From Gp6-AA40 sp035647075 (GTDB lineage: Bacteria > Acidobacteriota > Vicinamibacteria > Vicinamibacterales > UBA2999), in the NCBI GenBank assembly GCA_035647075.1, contig DASROF010000168.1, positions 42,755-106,754 of the forward strand: DNA of 64,000 nucleotides, read 5' to 3'. Position numbers and translations under genes: made by a program. A model generated the notes under the pieces. That model searched no databases and was not told the DNA's origin. It saw only the letters and a program-made list of their open reading frames with translations. Below are positions 18,265 through 28,762 of this stretch, piece by piece; position 1 is the first letter of the stretch, and the number at the start of each line of letters is the position of its first letter.

Positions 18265-20034
18265 GTGCGGCGCGTTCTCTTCCTCGCGGCGTCGATCATC
18301 GCGATACACCCGCCCGGTGCAAGAGCCGAGTGGCTGACGCTCCGAACCGAGCATCACCAGGTGGCCGGCAATGTCTCCTCACGCGAGCTGAGAGAGATCG
18401 GCTTGCGGCTCGAGCAGTTCCGCGAGGTCATTCATACTCTCAATCAGTTGAGCGTTCGCGCCATCGCGGATACGCCTGTCGTGGTCCTCGCATTTCCCGA
18501 CAGCCGTTCTTACCGGCCGTTTACGCCGATCGTGAACGGCCGCGAGGTGCCGAGCGCCGGACTCTTCGTGAGCGGCATTGCCGGCGCATTCATCGTGCTG
18601 AATCTTGGCGCACCGGAGGACGGCTATCGGCCGGTCTACCATGAGTTCTCGCATTTCCTGCTGCGCGGGGTGTTTGGCGCCGCTCCGCTGTGGTTCAACG
18701 AGGGGCTCGCCGAGTACTACAGTACGTTCGAAGTCACGAGTGACGGCCGCCGCGCGATTATCGGCACACCGATTCCGCAACACGTCGAGTTGTTGCGCCA
18801 GCGGCGGCTGCCGTTGTCGAGACTTCTGTCGATCACCGCCGCTTCCCCGGAGTACACCGAGGACACACCAGATCGTCACCTGCTGTACGCACAGGCGTGG
18901 GCGTTGATTCACCACGCGCTTCATCAGACGCCGCAACGCCGCGACGCGGTCGTGGCGCTGGCGTCGAAGATCGCGGCTGGCGCGACGCCCGAGCAAGCAG
19001 TCCTCGAGACGTACGGGATGACGCTGCCGGAGCTCGAACGCGAGCTTCAGGCGTACATGCGGCGCGAGGTGTACTCGGCGACGGGCTTCGAATTCAAGAA
19101 CGCGGTGGTCACTGCGCTGCGCACAGCGGCCACGGCTGCCGATCAACTCGATGTCGATGCCTGGCTCGGTTCAATCCAGGCGACCGTTGGCCGCGAGGAC
19201 GAGGCCGCGGTTCGCCTTGAGAGAGTGCTGAAGGCACGGCCCGATCACGGAATCGCGCACGCGGGAATGGCCACCGTTCGCATGCGTCAAGGCCGGAACG
19301 CCGAGGTGCAGGCGCATCTCCAGGCGGCAGCCAAAGCGAACGTTCTGCCGCTGCGAACCGTTCAAGTCCAGATCACCGGCCGCGCCGCACGCCAAGCTGC
19401 TGCGCGCGTGTTCCTGAAGACCGGCAATTACCAGGGCGTTCGGGACGCCTTGGCGCCGATCGTCACATCAGGACCTGACGGCCACGAGGACGCGCTGATC
19501 CTCGCTGAAGCGCTGTTGCACCTCGACGATCCCGATGGAGCCCGCGCACTGCTCGGCCCCGTACTGGCAACGGCGGCAAGTGCAGCGCAAGCCGATCAGG
19601 CCCGAGAGTTACTTGGGCGGGCGGCCAGACTCCGCGCCACTCTCGGTAATCCTCCCGACGTTCCGCCGGCGGCTCCGCGCGCCAGCGGCACTGCGTCCCG
19701 AAGCACGGATGCACCTGGCCCACCGCCTCGCAATGGAGGGATCATTCTGAGCCTGCGGGCAGTTCGACAGGGAGAACAACGGATCTTCGGCACACTGCAG
19801 GCCATCGAGTGCGGTCGCGATGGCGTCGTGATCGTCGTGCGCGCACCGCAAGGCATCACTCGCGGATCCGCCGCGAGTCTAGCCGCCGTCGAGTTTGTGA
19901 CTTTTCGATCGCAGGCTGCGGAGAACATCACCTGCGGGGCGCAGGCCGAGGTGCCGGCGCTCTTGACCGTTCGCGCCGGCGCTCCGACAACGGCTGTCGC
20001 GCTGGAACTCTTACCCGACGGTTACACACCATAG
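18265..20034 (+). CDS. Secreted TPR protein with gluzincin-like HExxH motif (paralog 1)
   Basis: The protein is 589 aa with a signal peptide (LFLAASIIAIHPPGARA). The N-terminal domain has HEFSH followed by WFNEGLAEYYSTFE, the HExxH plus downstream Glu arrangement of the peptidase MA/DUF1570-like group. TPR-like helices follow. It also has a C-terminal beta-rich domain (about residues 490-589) that paralog 2 lacks. The GTG at 18265 is the first in-frame standard start; AGGAG at about 18240 is rather far, so the exact start is uncertain. It may be a peptidase or a pseudo-peptidase scaffold. It lies immediately downstream of the sigma factor. Confidence 0.8.
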   Translation: MRRVLFLAASIIAIHPPGARAEWLTLRTEHHQVAGNVSSRELREIGLRLEQFREVIHTLNQLSVRAIADTPVVVLAFPDSRSYRPFTPIVNGREVPSAGLFVSGIAGAFIVLNLGAPEDGYRPVYHEFSHFLLRGVFGAAPLWFNEGLAEYYSTFEVTSDGRRAIIGTPIPQHVELLRQRRLPLSRLLSITAASPEYTEDTPDRHLLYAQAWALIHHALHQTPQRRDAVVALASKIAAGATPEQAVLETYGMTLPELERELQAYMRREVYSATGFEFKNAVVTALRTAATAADQLDVDAWLGSIQATVGREDEAAVRLERVLKARPDHGIAHAGMATVRMRQGRNAEVQAHLQAAAKANVLPLRTVQVQITGRAARQAAARVFLKTGNYQGVRDALAPIVTSGPDGHEDALILAEALLHLDDPDGARALLGPVLATAASAAQADQARELLGRAARLRATLGNPPDVPPAAPRASGTASRSTDAPGPPPRNGGIILSLRAVRQGEQRIFGTLQAIECGRDGVVIVVRAPQGITRGSAASLAAVEFVTFRSQAAENITCGAQAEVPALLTVRAGAPTTAVALELLPDGYTP

Positions 20035-20082
20035 GCACTGCGTGCGCGGCATTCCTCTTCCCGCGGTGGGCTTCGTTCCCTA

Positions 20083-21582
20083 GTGGTGCGACGAGCGTGT
20101 CTGTTTGCGGCGACACTCTTTCTTCTCGCGCCATTGCAGGCTGCCGCGGAGTGGGGTGGGCTTCGCACTCCGCACTTTTACGTCATCGGCGATGTCTCGG
20201 CCGGACGCCTGCGTGATGTCGCGCTTCGCTTCGAACAATTCCGCGAAGTCGTGACGCAGCTCCTGCCCGCCGCGCTGCGCGCGGGAAGCGCACCGGTGGT
20301 CGTCATCGTCTTTCCGAACGATCGGTCGTATCGGCCATTCATGCCGGTGGTCAACGGCCGGACAGTGCCGGTCGCTGGATTCTTCGTCGATGGCGCCGAC
20401 GTGAACTACATCACGATGAACATCGAAGCCGGTGCGGCGGCCTTCCCCGTTGTCTTTCACGAGTACTCGCACTTGCTGCTCAGCACGGCGTTTGCCCACG
20501 CGCCGATCTGGTTCAACGAAGGGCTCGCCGAGTACTTCAGCACCTTCGAGCTGACCGAGGCCGGACGCCGTGCGCTGATTGGAAAACCGATCAGCCGACA
20601 CGTGGCACTACTCCGCGAGCGCCGCCTGAAGCTCTCTCAGCTGTTTGCAATCGGGCCCGAGTCGAAGGAGTACACGCAGGAAGGCATCGAGCGCGAACTC
20701 CTGTACGCCCAGTCATGGGCGCTGGTGCATTACGCGCGTCACTCGGAGCCTGTCCTGAGCGAGCGCCAGCGAGTCGAAGGACGACGGTTTGCCTCTCTCG
20801 AATCGCTGGCTCGCCGCCTCGCTGACGGCGAACCCCTCGACGAGAGCGTGCGCGCGACCTATGCGATGACGATCGAGGAACTGGACACTGAACTGCAGGC
20901 GTATGTTCGGAAGCAGGTGTATACGCACGTCGAGCTCAGCTCCGCCGACAGCGTCATCACGCGGATCGATGGAGAGACCGCCGCCCTCGACTCGCCGGAG
21001 GTTGATGGCTGGCTCGCCGACCTGCTGGCGCACTTACAGCGTGGCCCGGAGGCGATCCCGCGGCTCGAACGCGCGCTGAAGGCCCGCGCTGATCTGCCCC
21101 GCGCGCTCGCCACGCTCGGCGTATTGCGAATTCGACAGGGCGATCGTCGTGAAGGCATGGCGCTCCTCGAGCGCGCAGTTACAGCGGGACCGGATGTCGA
21201 GTCCGTACAGTTCGAGTACGGCTGGGCGCTGGCAACTGAAGACGTTCTTGACGCTTCCCGCGCTCAACGGGCGCGCGCTGCCCTCGAACGCGCGATTGCA
21301 CTCCGGCCCGGGTATCCGGCCGCCATCCAGATGCTGGCGTCTGTGTATGGGCAGACCGGCGAGTTTGAAAAGATGCGCGACCTCCTGGTGCCGCTCGTCA
21401 AGGCAGTGCCGGACAATCAGGACGCGGCGCTTCAGCTTGCCGCGGCGCTGCTCGGCCTCGGCGACTTCCCCGGGGCCCGCAGTCTGATTGGCCCGATTCT
21501 GGCGCGACCGCGCAACGAGGAGATGCGGGAGCGCGCGCGAACGCTCCTCGGCCAGATCTCCCGCTTACAGCAGCAGCGCTGA
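20083..21582 (+). CDS. Secreted TPR protein with gluzincin-like HExxH motif (paralog 2)
   Basis: The protein is 499 aa and is a paralog of the preceding gene, sharing the order EWxxLRT...FEQFREV...SYRPFMPVVNGR...HEYSH...WFNEGLAEYFSTFEL. It has a signal peptide (ACLFAATLFLLAPLQAAA). The HEYSH plus NEGLAEYF arrangement suggests a zinc peptidase fold. TPR-like repeats fill the C-terminal half. Two adjacent GTG codons (20083, 20086) could start it. The tandem arrangement points to a duplication followed by divergence and loss or gain of the C-terminal domain. The substrate is unknown. Confidence 0.8.
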   Translation: MVRRACLFAATLFLLAPLQAAAEWGGLRTPHFYVIGDVSAGRLRDVALRFEQFREVVTQLLPAALRAGSAPVVVIVFPNDRSYRPFMPVVNGRTVPVAGFFVDGADVNYITMNIEAGAAAFPVVFHEYSHLLLSTAFAHAPIWFNEGLAEYFSTFELTEAGRRALIGKPISRHVALLRERRLKLSQLFAIGPESKEYTQEGIERELLYAQSWALVHYARHSEPVLSERQRVEGRRFASLESLARRLADGEPLDESVRATYAMTIEELDTELQAYVRKQVYTHVELSSADSVITRIDGETAALDSPEVDGWLADLLAHLQRGPEAIPRLERALKARADLPRALATLGVLRIRQGDRREGMALLERAVTAGPDVESVQFEYGWALATEDVLDASRAQRARAALERAIALRPGYPAAIQMLASVYGQTGEFEKMRDLLVPLVKAVPDNQDAALQLAAALLGLGDFPGARSLIGPILARPRNEEMRERARTLLGQISRLQQQR

Positions 21583-21590
21583 GCCGCGCA

Positions 21591-21824
21591 TCACGTTGCC
21601 GGCTTGTCCTCCGCCGCCGGACCGACCGCCGCTTCGGCCGCCTGGAAGCCGACCTTTGAATGCGTGCCGTCGCAGAATGGCTTCTTCGTCGAGGCCCCGC
21701 ATCGGCACAATGCAATCGGCCGCCTCTCGATCCGGTACTCCATTCCATTCCAATCGATGACACTCACATCGTCACCGTCGATCACGTAAGGGCCGTTCTG
21801 CCGCAACCGAATCGTCGTCACCAT
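21591..21824 (-). CDS. CDGSH-type iron-sulfur protein
   Basis: The protein is 77 aa. The segment CRCGASTKKPFCDGTHSKVG is the CDGSH motif, with three Cys and one His ligating a 2Fe-2S cluster. These small cytoplasmic proteins handle electron or cluster transfer. It lies at the end of the minus-strand gene run and ends 8 bp from the convergent TPR gene. Confidence 0.9.
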   Translation of the reverse strand: MVTTIRLRQNGPYVIDGDDVSVIDWNGMEYRIERRPIALCRCGASTKKPFCDGTHSKVGFQAAEAAVGPAAEDKPAT

Positions 21825-21857
21825 TCCTCCGCCTCATCACCGATCACAGATCGCCAG

Positions 21858-22229
21858 TCAGAAATCGGCCGGACTGCGGCCGATGCCGATGATGCTGCAC
21901 GCGAAGATCGCATTCAGCTTGCGCCGACGTGCGTCGGCCATCACGGCGTCATCCTCCGCGCCGGGATTGATCCAGATCTCAGGGATGCCCTTTTGCGCGA
22001 ATTCGTCAAGCAAACGCTGCGTCACTTCCGGCTGGACGTAGACCGTCGCCATGTCGATCGGACCTGGCACGTCAAGCACCGACGCGTAGGTCTTCAGTCC
22101 TTCTACTTCACTCTCATTCGGGTTGATCGCGACGACGTGATACCCCTCGGCGAGAAATGCGCGAAGCGCCTTGTTGCCGAACTTCGTCCGGCTGCTCGAC
22201 GCTCCAACCACCGCCACGGTTTTGGGCAT
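21858..22229 (-). CDS. CoA-binding protein (YccU type)
   Basis: The protein is 123 aa with a single Rossmann CoA_binding_2 domain: TVAVVGASSSRTKFGNKALRAF with the nucleotide loop, then VVAINPNESEVEGLKTYASV and PEIWINPGAEDDAV. The family is homologous to the CoA-binding domain of succinyl-CoA synthetase, but its cellular role is poorly known. It is located between glcD and the CDGSH gene on the same strand. Confidence 0.88.
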   Translation of the reverse strand: MPKTVAVVGASSSRTKFGNKALRAFLAEGYHVVAINPNESEVEGLKTYASVLDVPGPIDMATVYVQPEVTQRLLDEFAQKGIPEIWINPGAEDDAVMADARRRKLNAIFACSIIGIGRSPADF

Positions 22230-22263
22230 GCGTTCGGTGTCCCCCCGTCAGGCGGACCCTCCT

Positions 22264-23637
22264 CTAGAAGATCTTGCCCGGATTCAGGATGCCGCGTGGA
22301 TCGAACGCGGCCTTCACGCGTTTCAGCAGCTCGATCTGAGCAGGGTCCAGCTCGAGGCTCAGGTAAGGCTTCTTGGCGAAGCCAATACCGTGCTCGCCGC
22401 TGATTGAGCCCTCGAGGGCGACGACTCGCTCAAACAGCACCCGCTCTGCCCGTTTCGAACGCGCCACCTGGTCGGCCTGGTCCCGATGAATCATGAAGTT
22501 GACGTGGATGTTGCCGTCGCCGGCGTGGCCGAAGCACGCAATGTCCAGGGCGAATTCGCGCCGCAGATCCTCGACCACCTCGAACAGTTCGGGAATCCGT
22601 CCGCGGGGCACGACGACGTCGTGATTGATCTTGTCGAGACCGGTGGCGCGAAGCGCGAGCGAGACCTGCCGACGGATCGTCCACAGCTCTGCGCGATCGG
22701 CATCGCTCGCGGCGCGTCTGATCTCCACCGCGCCGACAGCCGCGCAGGCCCGCTTGACTCGTCCGATTTCCTCTTCCACTGCCGCCGGCGTTCCGTCGCA
22801 TTCCACAATCAGCAGCGCCTCGCCGTCGGCGACGGACTTGCCCGCGTAGGCCTCGGCCGCTCGCAGGGATTCCGTGTCGATCAACTCAATCGCCGCAGGC
22901 ACCACGCGCTCGTCCAGCAGCGCGCTGACGGCATCGACCGCGCCGTCGATGCTTCGAAACGACGCCGCAAGCGTCTCTCGCGCCGGCGGCTTCGGGATCA
23001 GCCGAAGCGTGATCTTCGTAATGACCGCCAGCGTGCCTTCTGATCCGACGAGCAACTGCGTCAGGTCGTAGCCGACGACGTTCTTGACGGCCTTTGATCC
23101 GGTGTGAATGATCTCCCCGCCAGGAAGGACTGCTTCCAGCGCCAGCACGTAGCGTTTGGTGGTGCCGTACTTGAACGCGCGGGGCCCGCCCGCGCACTCC
23201 GCCACGTTGCCGCCGATGGACGACATCTCAAGACTGGCAGGGTCTGGCGGATAGAACAGGCCGACGGCTTCGACGGCGCGCTGCAGCTCCCCCGTAATGA
23301 CGTGCGGCTCGACGACGGCGAGCAGGTTGACTTCGTCGATTTCGAGGATGCGGTTCAGCCGCTCCATCGACAGGACGACGCCGCCCTGCGTCGGGACGGC
23401 GCCGCCGGTGTAGCCGGTGCCGGCGCCACGTACGACCAATGGGACCCGATGTTCATGGCATAGCCGGGCAACGGTCGAGACGTCCTGCGTGCTCTCCGGG
23501 ATGACGACCAGATCCGGAGGTGCGCCGATGCCGAGCGCGTCAGCAGCGTACGGCTGCAGATCCGTCGACCGGTCGCGAATCGAGCGCGGACCGATCGACG
23601 CACCCAGGCTGCTGAGGAACGCTGGCGGGAGTGTCAA
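22264..23637 (-). CDS. glcD: FAD-linked oxidase, glycolate oxidase subunit GlcD-like
   Basis: The protein is 457 aa. An N-terminal PCMH-type FAD domain (VVRGAGTGYTGGAVPTQGGV; EMSSIGGNVAECAGGPRAFKYG) is followed by the FAD-oxidase C-terminal domain ending in FDPRGILNPGKIF. It oxidises 2-hydroxy acids such as glycolate or D-lactate. No glcE or glcF partner lies nearby, so a single-subunit D-2-hydroxyacid dehydrogenase is an alternative. The assigned start is a TTG at 23637, just after the aminotransferase stop. It has only a weak ribosome site, so the start is uncertain. Confidence 0.85.
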   Translation of the reverse strand: MTLPPAFLSSLGASIGPRSIRDRSTDLQPYAADALGIGAPPDLVVIPESTQDVSTVARLCHEHRVPLVVRGAGTGYTGGAVPTQGGVVLSMERLNRILEIDEVNLLAVVEPHVITGELQRAVEAVGLFYPPDPASLEMSSIGGNVAECAGGPRAFKYGTTKRYVLALEAVLPGGEIIHTGSKAVKNVVGYDLTQLLVGSEGTLAVITKITLRLIPKPPARETLAASFRSIDGAVDAVSALLDERVVPAAIELIDTESLRAAEAYAGKSVADGEALLIVECDGTPAAVEEEIGRVKRACAAVGAVEIRRAASDADRAELWTIRRQVSLALRATGLDKINHDVVVPRGRIPELFEVVEDLRREFALDIACFGHAGDGNIHVNFMIHRDQADQVARSKRAERVLFERVVALEGSISGEHGIGFAKKPYLSLELDPAQIELLKRVKAAFDPRGILNPGKIF

Positions 23638-23638
23638 C

Positions 23639-24828
<1,190 letters not shown>

Positions 24829-24832
<4 letters not shown>

Positions 24833-25374
24833 TGTGCTCCTGCCCCCTGGGCTCCTGCTCCTTGTCCTGCTCTCTGTTTCTTCCGCATCTGCTCTTCGAC
24901 GATCGGCGGCACCAGGCCGCGCACTTCCCCGCCCAGGCTGAACACCTCTTTGATCAGCCGTGAACTCAGATACGTGTACTGCTCGGCCGGCATCATGAAC
25001 ACGGTCTCGAGCGTCGGCTCCAGATGTCGGTTCATCAGGGCCATCTGAAATTCGTACTCAAAGTCTGATACGGCGCGAAGCCCGCGAACGATCGCGCTGG
25101 CCCGTTTCTGGCGCGCATAGTCCACCAGCAGGCCGGCAAAGGTGTCGACCTCAACGTTCGGGTACTCCCGGAAGACCTTCCGGATGATCTCGACCCGCTC
25201 CTCAGGCGTGAACAACGGCTTCTTGTCCGGATTCACGAGGACCGCGATCAGCACGCGCTCGAACAGATGCGCACTGCGCAGCACGATATCCACGTGACCG
25301 TTGGTCAGCGGATCGAAGGACCCCGGAAACAGCGCCAGCCGCCCGGGCGGCGGATCTCTGCGTTCGAGAGGCAT
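24829..25374 (-). CDS. coaD: Phosphopantetheine adenylyltransferase
   Basis: The protein is 181 aa and catalyses the penultimate step of CoA synthesis. The nucleotidyltransferase motif is FPGSFDPLTNGHVDI; AIVRGLRAVSDFEYEFQMALMNR and the ISSTxxR-equivalent LSSRLIKEVF are present. An unusual C-terminal tail (KKQRAGQGAGAQGAGAQ) makes it longer than the usual 160 aa. It lies between rsmD and the aminotransferase; rsmD-coaD adjacency is common in bacteria. Confidence 0.96.
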
Positions 25375-25387
25375 GTGTGATCCGATT

Positions 25388-25918
25388 TTAGGCCAGAGTG
25401 AAGAATGTCAGGGTGCTGTCGCCGGACTTGACGTCGCGGATCCGCACCAGCGAGTCCGGAACATCGGGTTGACGACGCGTGGCGCGCTCCAGGACGACAA
25501 GACCGCCGGCCGCGAGCGCTCCGGCTGCCGCGACGAGCGCCTCGGTGCTATCGCTCTCGTACGGCGGGTCGAGCCAGATCAGGTCAAACGCAGCCGAGTG
25601 CCTCCGCAGCAGCGTCGCAACGTCACCCGCCTCGATAGTATAGTCCGCCCCCGCGTCGCAACTGGCGACGTTCCCGCGAATCAGCGACGTCGCACGACCG
25701 TCCTGTTCCACGAAGGTCACGTGGCGCGCTCCGCGGCTGAGCGCCTCGATGCCGACCGCTCCCGTGCCCGCATAGCCGTCGAAGACGCGGGCGCCGTCAA
25801 TGCGTGGCGCCAGGATGTTGAACAGCGTCTCGCGGAGCTTGTCGGAGGTCGGACGCAGCCCTTCCCAGGTGGGCGCCTTCAGTCTGCGCCCCTTGTAGCG
25901 GCCAGCGATTACCCGCAT
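25388..25918 (-). CDS. rsmD: 16S rRNA (guanine966-N2)-methyltransferase
   Basis: The protein is 176 aa from the ATG at 25918 (MRVIAGRYKGRRL, the family N-terminus). It is SAM-dependent: VFDGYAGTGAVGIEALSRGA forms the SAM site and WLDPPYES the catalytic DPPY motif. It methylates G966 of 16S rRNA. A GTG at 25933 overlaps the recG stop (TAGTG) and is an alternative start adding five residues. Confidence 0.94.
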   Translation of the reverse strand: MRVIAGRYKGRRLKAPTWEGLRPTSDKLRETLFNILAPRIDGARVFDGYAGTGAVGIEALSRGARHVTFVEQDGRATSLIRGNVASCDAGADYTIEAGDVATLLRRHSAAFDLIWLDPPYESDSTEALVAAAGALAAGGLVVLERATRRQPDVPDSLVRIRDVKSGDSTLTFFTLA

Positions 25919-25932
25919 GTCGCCACGAAGCA

Positions 25933-28035
25933 CTATCCGACTTCGACCAGCCCGAACTGCTGTTTCCAGCGGTCCTGGACAAACGCGATCAGTTCGGGCG
26001 TCAGGCCGCCATCGTCCACGAGCTGGCGGGCTTCGCGGTGTGCGGCTTCCATGATGTCGCGGTCGCGCACGAGATCACCCGTGCGCAACTTCGGCAGGCC
26101 GGACTGCCTCGTCCCAAAGAAATCGCCGGGACCCCGAAGCTCGAGATCGCGCTCAGCAATCACGAACCCGTCGCTGGTCTCCGACATCGCCTTCAAGCGT
26201 TCCCGCGCATCGTCAGTCCAGGGCGCCTGATACAGCAGGATGCAGTGCGACTCCCAGGATCCGCGGCCGACGCGTCCACGCAGCTGATGGAGCTGTGACA
26301 GCCCGAATCGCTCCGCGTGCTCCACCACCATGACCGACGCATTCGGCACATCGACTCCGACTTCGACGACGGTGGTCGAGACGAGGATATGCAGCTGACC
26401 CTTGACGAATGCGTGCATCACGCGACCCTTGACGTCGTCTTTCATGCGACCGTGCAGCAGCGCAACCCGATATTGAGGAAAGACGTCCGTCTGCAGGTGA
26501 TCAGCCATTTCGGTGGCTGATTTGAGATCGATCTTTTCGGACTCCTCAATCAGCGGATAGATGATGTAGGCCTGACGGCCGGCGTCGAGCTGCTCGCGAA
26601 TCAACTGATAGATCTCGTCGCGCCGGGACTCCGGCTTTACCCACGTCCGCACCGGCTTCCGGCCCGGCGGCAGATCGGGGATCTTGGAGACGTCCAGCTC
26701 GCTGTAGTCGGTGAGCGCCAGCGTTCGCGGAATCGGCGTCGCCGTCATCAGGAGGACGTCCGGGCGCAGCCCCTTCGCTCGCAGCGCGGCGCGCTGCGCG
26801 ACGCCAAAGCGATGCTGTTCGTCGATGACGACCAGCCCGAGCTTGTGGAACTTGATCTTCTCTTCGACGAGCGCGTGCGTGCCGACGACGAGGTGTGTCG
26901 TGCCGCGCTCGATGTGCGAGAGCAACGTGTGCTTGTGCAGCCCTGGCGTACGTCCCGTCAACATATCGACTCGGAACCGTGAGGATGCGAGCAGCCGGGC
27001 AATGTTGCTGTAGTGCTGTGCCGCAAGGATTTCCGTTGGGGCCATGAAGGCGACCTGCAGCCCGTTCTCCATCGCCACGATCGCCGCCAGCAACGCGACG
27101 ATTGTTTTGCCGGCGCCAACGTCGCCCTGCAACAGCCGATGCATCGGCTGCGGCCGCAGCATGTCGTCGACGATCTCCTTGAGCGCGCTTTTCTGACCCG
27201 GTGTCAGCTTGAATGGCAGCACGGCGGCCGCCGACGCCCGAATGCGATCGTCGACCTTTGAGGCAAACGGCTTCAGCTCGACGCTGCCGGCGTGCCGCCG
27301 CCACGCATAGCCAAGCTGATACAGGAAGAACTCCTCGAAGATCAGCCGGCGCTGCGCCGGCGTGCGGAACGCATTCAGCGTGTCGAGCGACTCTTCGTTC
27401 GGCGGAAAGTGAGCGGCGTCGAGCGCCAGCCGGCGCGGTGCAAGGCCGACGCGCGCGCGAAGATCGGATGGCAGCGCATCCGGAATCTCCTGCGGCAACT
27501 GGTCGAGCGCCTGCCGCACCAGTCGGCGCTGCATGTTGGGCGTGACCGTGCCGGTCTTTTCATAGAACGGGACGATTCGTCCCGTGTGAATGCCACCAAG
27601 CGCGTCACCCGGCGGATCTGCCGAGACGATCTCGTACTCGGGGTTCATGAAATGCAGCCCGGACGAGTCGAGTTTCACGTCGCCGAAAACCACCACCTGC
27701 AGATGCGGTCGCAGGATGTCGGCAAGGAACGCCTGATTCATCCAGGTACACCGGATGGCGCCACTCGAGTCGCCGAGGACCACGTGGAAAATGCGGAAGC
27801 CGCGTCGACGGGTGGTCGCGAGATTGGCGGACTTGATCTCGCCGAGAACGGCCGCCTTCTGGCCTGGCCGCAGCGAGGCGATTGCCTGCATGCGGCTGCG
27901 GTCCTCATAGCGGAATGGCAGGCGGTAAAGAAGATCCTCGACCGTGACGAGGCCCGCGCGCTTGAGATCCGCGGCCTTACGCGGGCCGACCCCCTTCAGG
28001 AACTGAAGCGGGGTGACGAGCACCTCATCGCGCAC
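25933..28035 (-). CDS. recG: ATP-dependent DNA helicase RecG
   Basis: The protein is 700 aa and remodels stalled forks and recombination intermediates. The N-terminal wedge/OB region includes LKGVGPRKAADLKRAGL. Helicase motifs are Walker A GDVGAGKTIVALLAA, DEQH in VVIDEQHRFGVAQR, MTATPIPRTLALT, and QLRGRVGRGSWESHC of motif VI. The length is normal. The GTG start directly abuts the preceding secreted-protein gene. Confidence 0.97.
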   Translation of the reverse strand: MRDEVLVTPLQFLKGVGPRKAADLKRAGLVTVEDLLYRLPFRYEDRSRMQAIASLRPGQKAAVLGEIKSANLATTRRRGFRIFHVVLGDSSGAIRCTWMNQAFLADILRPHLQVVVFGDVKLDSSGLHFMNPEYEIVSADPPGDALGGIHTGRIVPFYEKTGTVTPNMQRRLVRQALDQLPQEIPDALPSDLRARVGLAPRRLALDAAHFPPNEESLDTLNAFRTPAQRRLIFEEFFLYQLGYAWRRHAGSVELKPFASKVDDRIRASAAAVLPFKLTPGQKSALKEIVDDMLRPQPMHRLLQGDVGAGKTIVALLAAIVAMENGLQVAFMAPTEILAAQHYSNIARLLASSRFRVDMLTGRTPGLHKHTLLSHIERGTTHLVVGTHALVEEKIKFHKLGLVVIDEQHRFGVAQRAALRAKGLRPDVLLMTATPIPRTLALTDYSELDVSKIPDLPPGRKPVRTWVKPESRRDEIYQLIREQLDAGRQAYIIYPLIEESEKIDLKSATEMADHLQTDVFPQYRVALLHGRMKDDVKGRVMHAFVKGQLHILVSTTVVEVGVDVPNASVMVVEHAERFGLSQLHQLRGRVGRGSWESHCILLYQAPWTDDARERLKAMSETSDGFVIAERDLELRGPGDFFGTRQSGLPKLRTGDLVRDRDIMEAAHREARQLVDDGGLTPELIAFVQDRWKQQFGLVEVG

Positions 28036-28623
28036 TCACTGCACCACGATGGCCTGCCCCGATCCGACGTCGATCTGCTTGATGCTCGCGGGCAGCGCGA
28101 ACGGGTCGTCCAGCCGAACGCCGTTCGGGCGGTCTTCGTCCCTGGTGTAGTGCGAAAGGATTTCCTGTACCAGGAATCTGGGGACAGGGACGCCGGAAAT
28201 ATCCGCCGACTGCAGATCGAACTGCCCGCGGCCGTCTTTCGTGCGCAGGACGCCGCTTAATGAAATCGGCACACGGCCGCCCAGCACATTCCAGGCGCCA
28301 GACTTGCTCTTCCCGACATCGTCGAGATCGACGGTGACCAGGCCGACTAACTTTCCGTTGCCGACGACAGTCACGCGGGGGTCCTTGACGCCGACGGGCA
28401 GTAAGGCCGGTGCGCGATAGACGAACCAGGAGTTGAGCTCGCCCTCCGTAACAGTGGTTCGGCGCGACGATTTCGGCGACTCTGCCGCGTGCTGCTTGAT
28501 GATCGCGAGCTTCTTGGCAAACGAGTCCGCCTGCGGTCTCGAGGTGTTGACGGCCTCGGCCGTAGCCAGAAAGGCCAGGATCGCGATGCAAATGACAGAG
28601 GACAAGCGCAGGGAAACGCTCAT
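28036..28623 (-). CDS. Secreted protein of unknown function
   Basis: The protein is 195 aa with a signal peptide (LSSVICIAILAFLATAEA). The mature part has a pattern reminiscent of small lipid-binding/DUF2993-like proteins: TVTEGELNSWFVYRAPALLP, then VTVDLDDVGKS and ISLSGVLRTKDGRGQFDLQSADISGVPVP. That likeness is weak. It abuts recG, is divergent from lexA, and heads the minus-strand run that ends at the CDGSH gene. Confidence 0.7.
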   Translation of the reverse strand: MSVSLRLSSVICIAILAFLATAEAVNTSRPQADSFAKKLAIIKQHAAESPKSSRRTTVTEGELNSWFVYRAPALLPVGVKDPRVTVVGNGKLVGLVTVDLDDVGKSKSGAWNVLGGRVPISLSGVLRTKDGRGQFDLQSADISGVPVPRFLVQEILSHYTRDEDRPNGVRLDDPFALPASIKQIDVGSGQAIVVQ

Positions 28624-28665
28624 GGTTCAGGGTCCCCAAAAGGCTGGCGTTGTGAGTGTAACAGG

Positions 28666-28694
28666 TTGTTCTTCGCCTTATGTTCGCATATAGT
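28666..28694 (+). promoter_or_regulatory. lexA promoter with overlapping GTTC direct repeat
   Basis: TTGTTC (28666-28671) and TATAGT (28689-28694) are exactly 17 nt apart, a good sigma70-type pair. Two GTTC half-sites (28668-28671 and 28682-28685, 10-nt spacer) overlap it. LexA usually represses its own gene, so this repeat is a candidate LexA operator. Its spacing differs from the alphaproteobacterial GTTC-N7-GTTC form. Confidence 0.5.
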
Positions 28695-28762
28695 GATGCC
28701 CGGCTCTGCTGATTACGCTCGGAATCGGGTCTCCGGGTGCACATCGCAGACGGAGGCACGCC

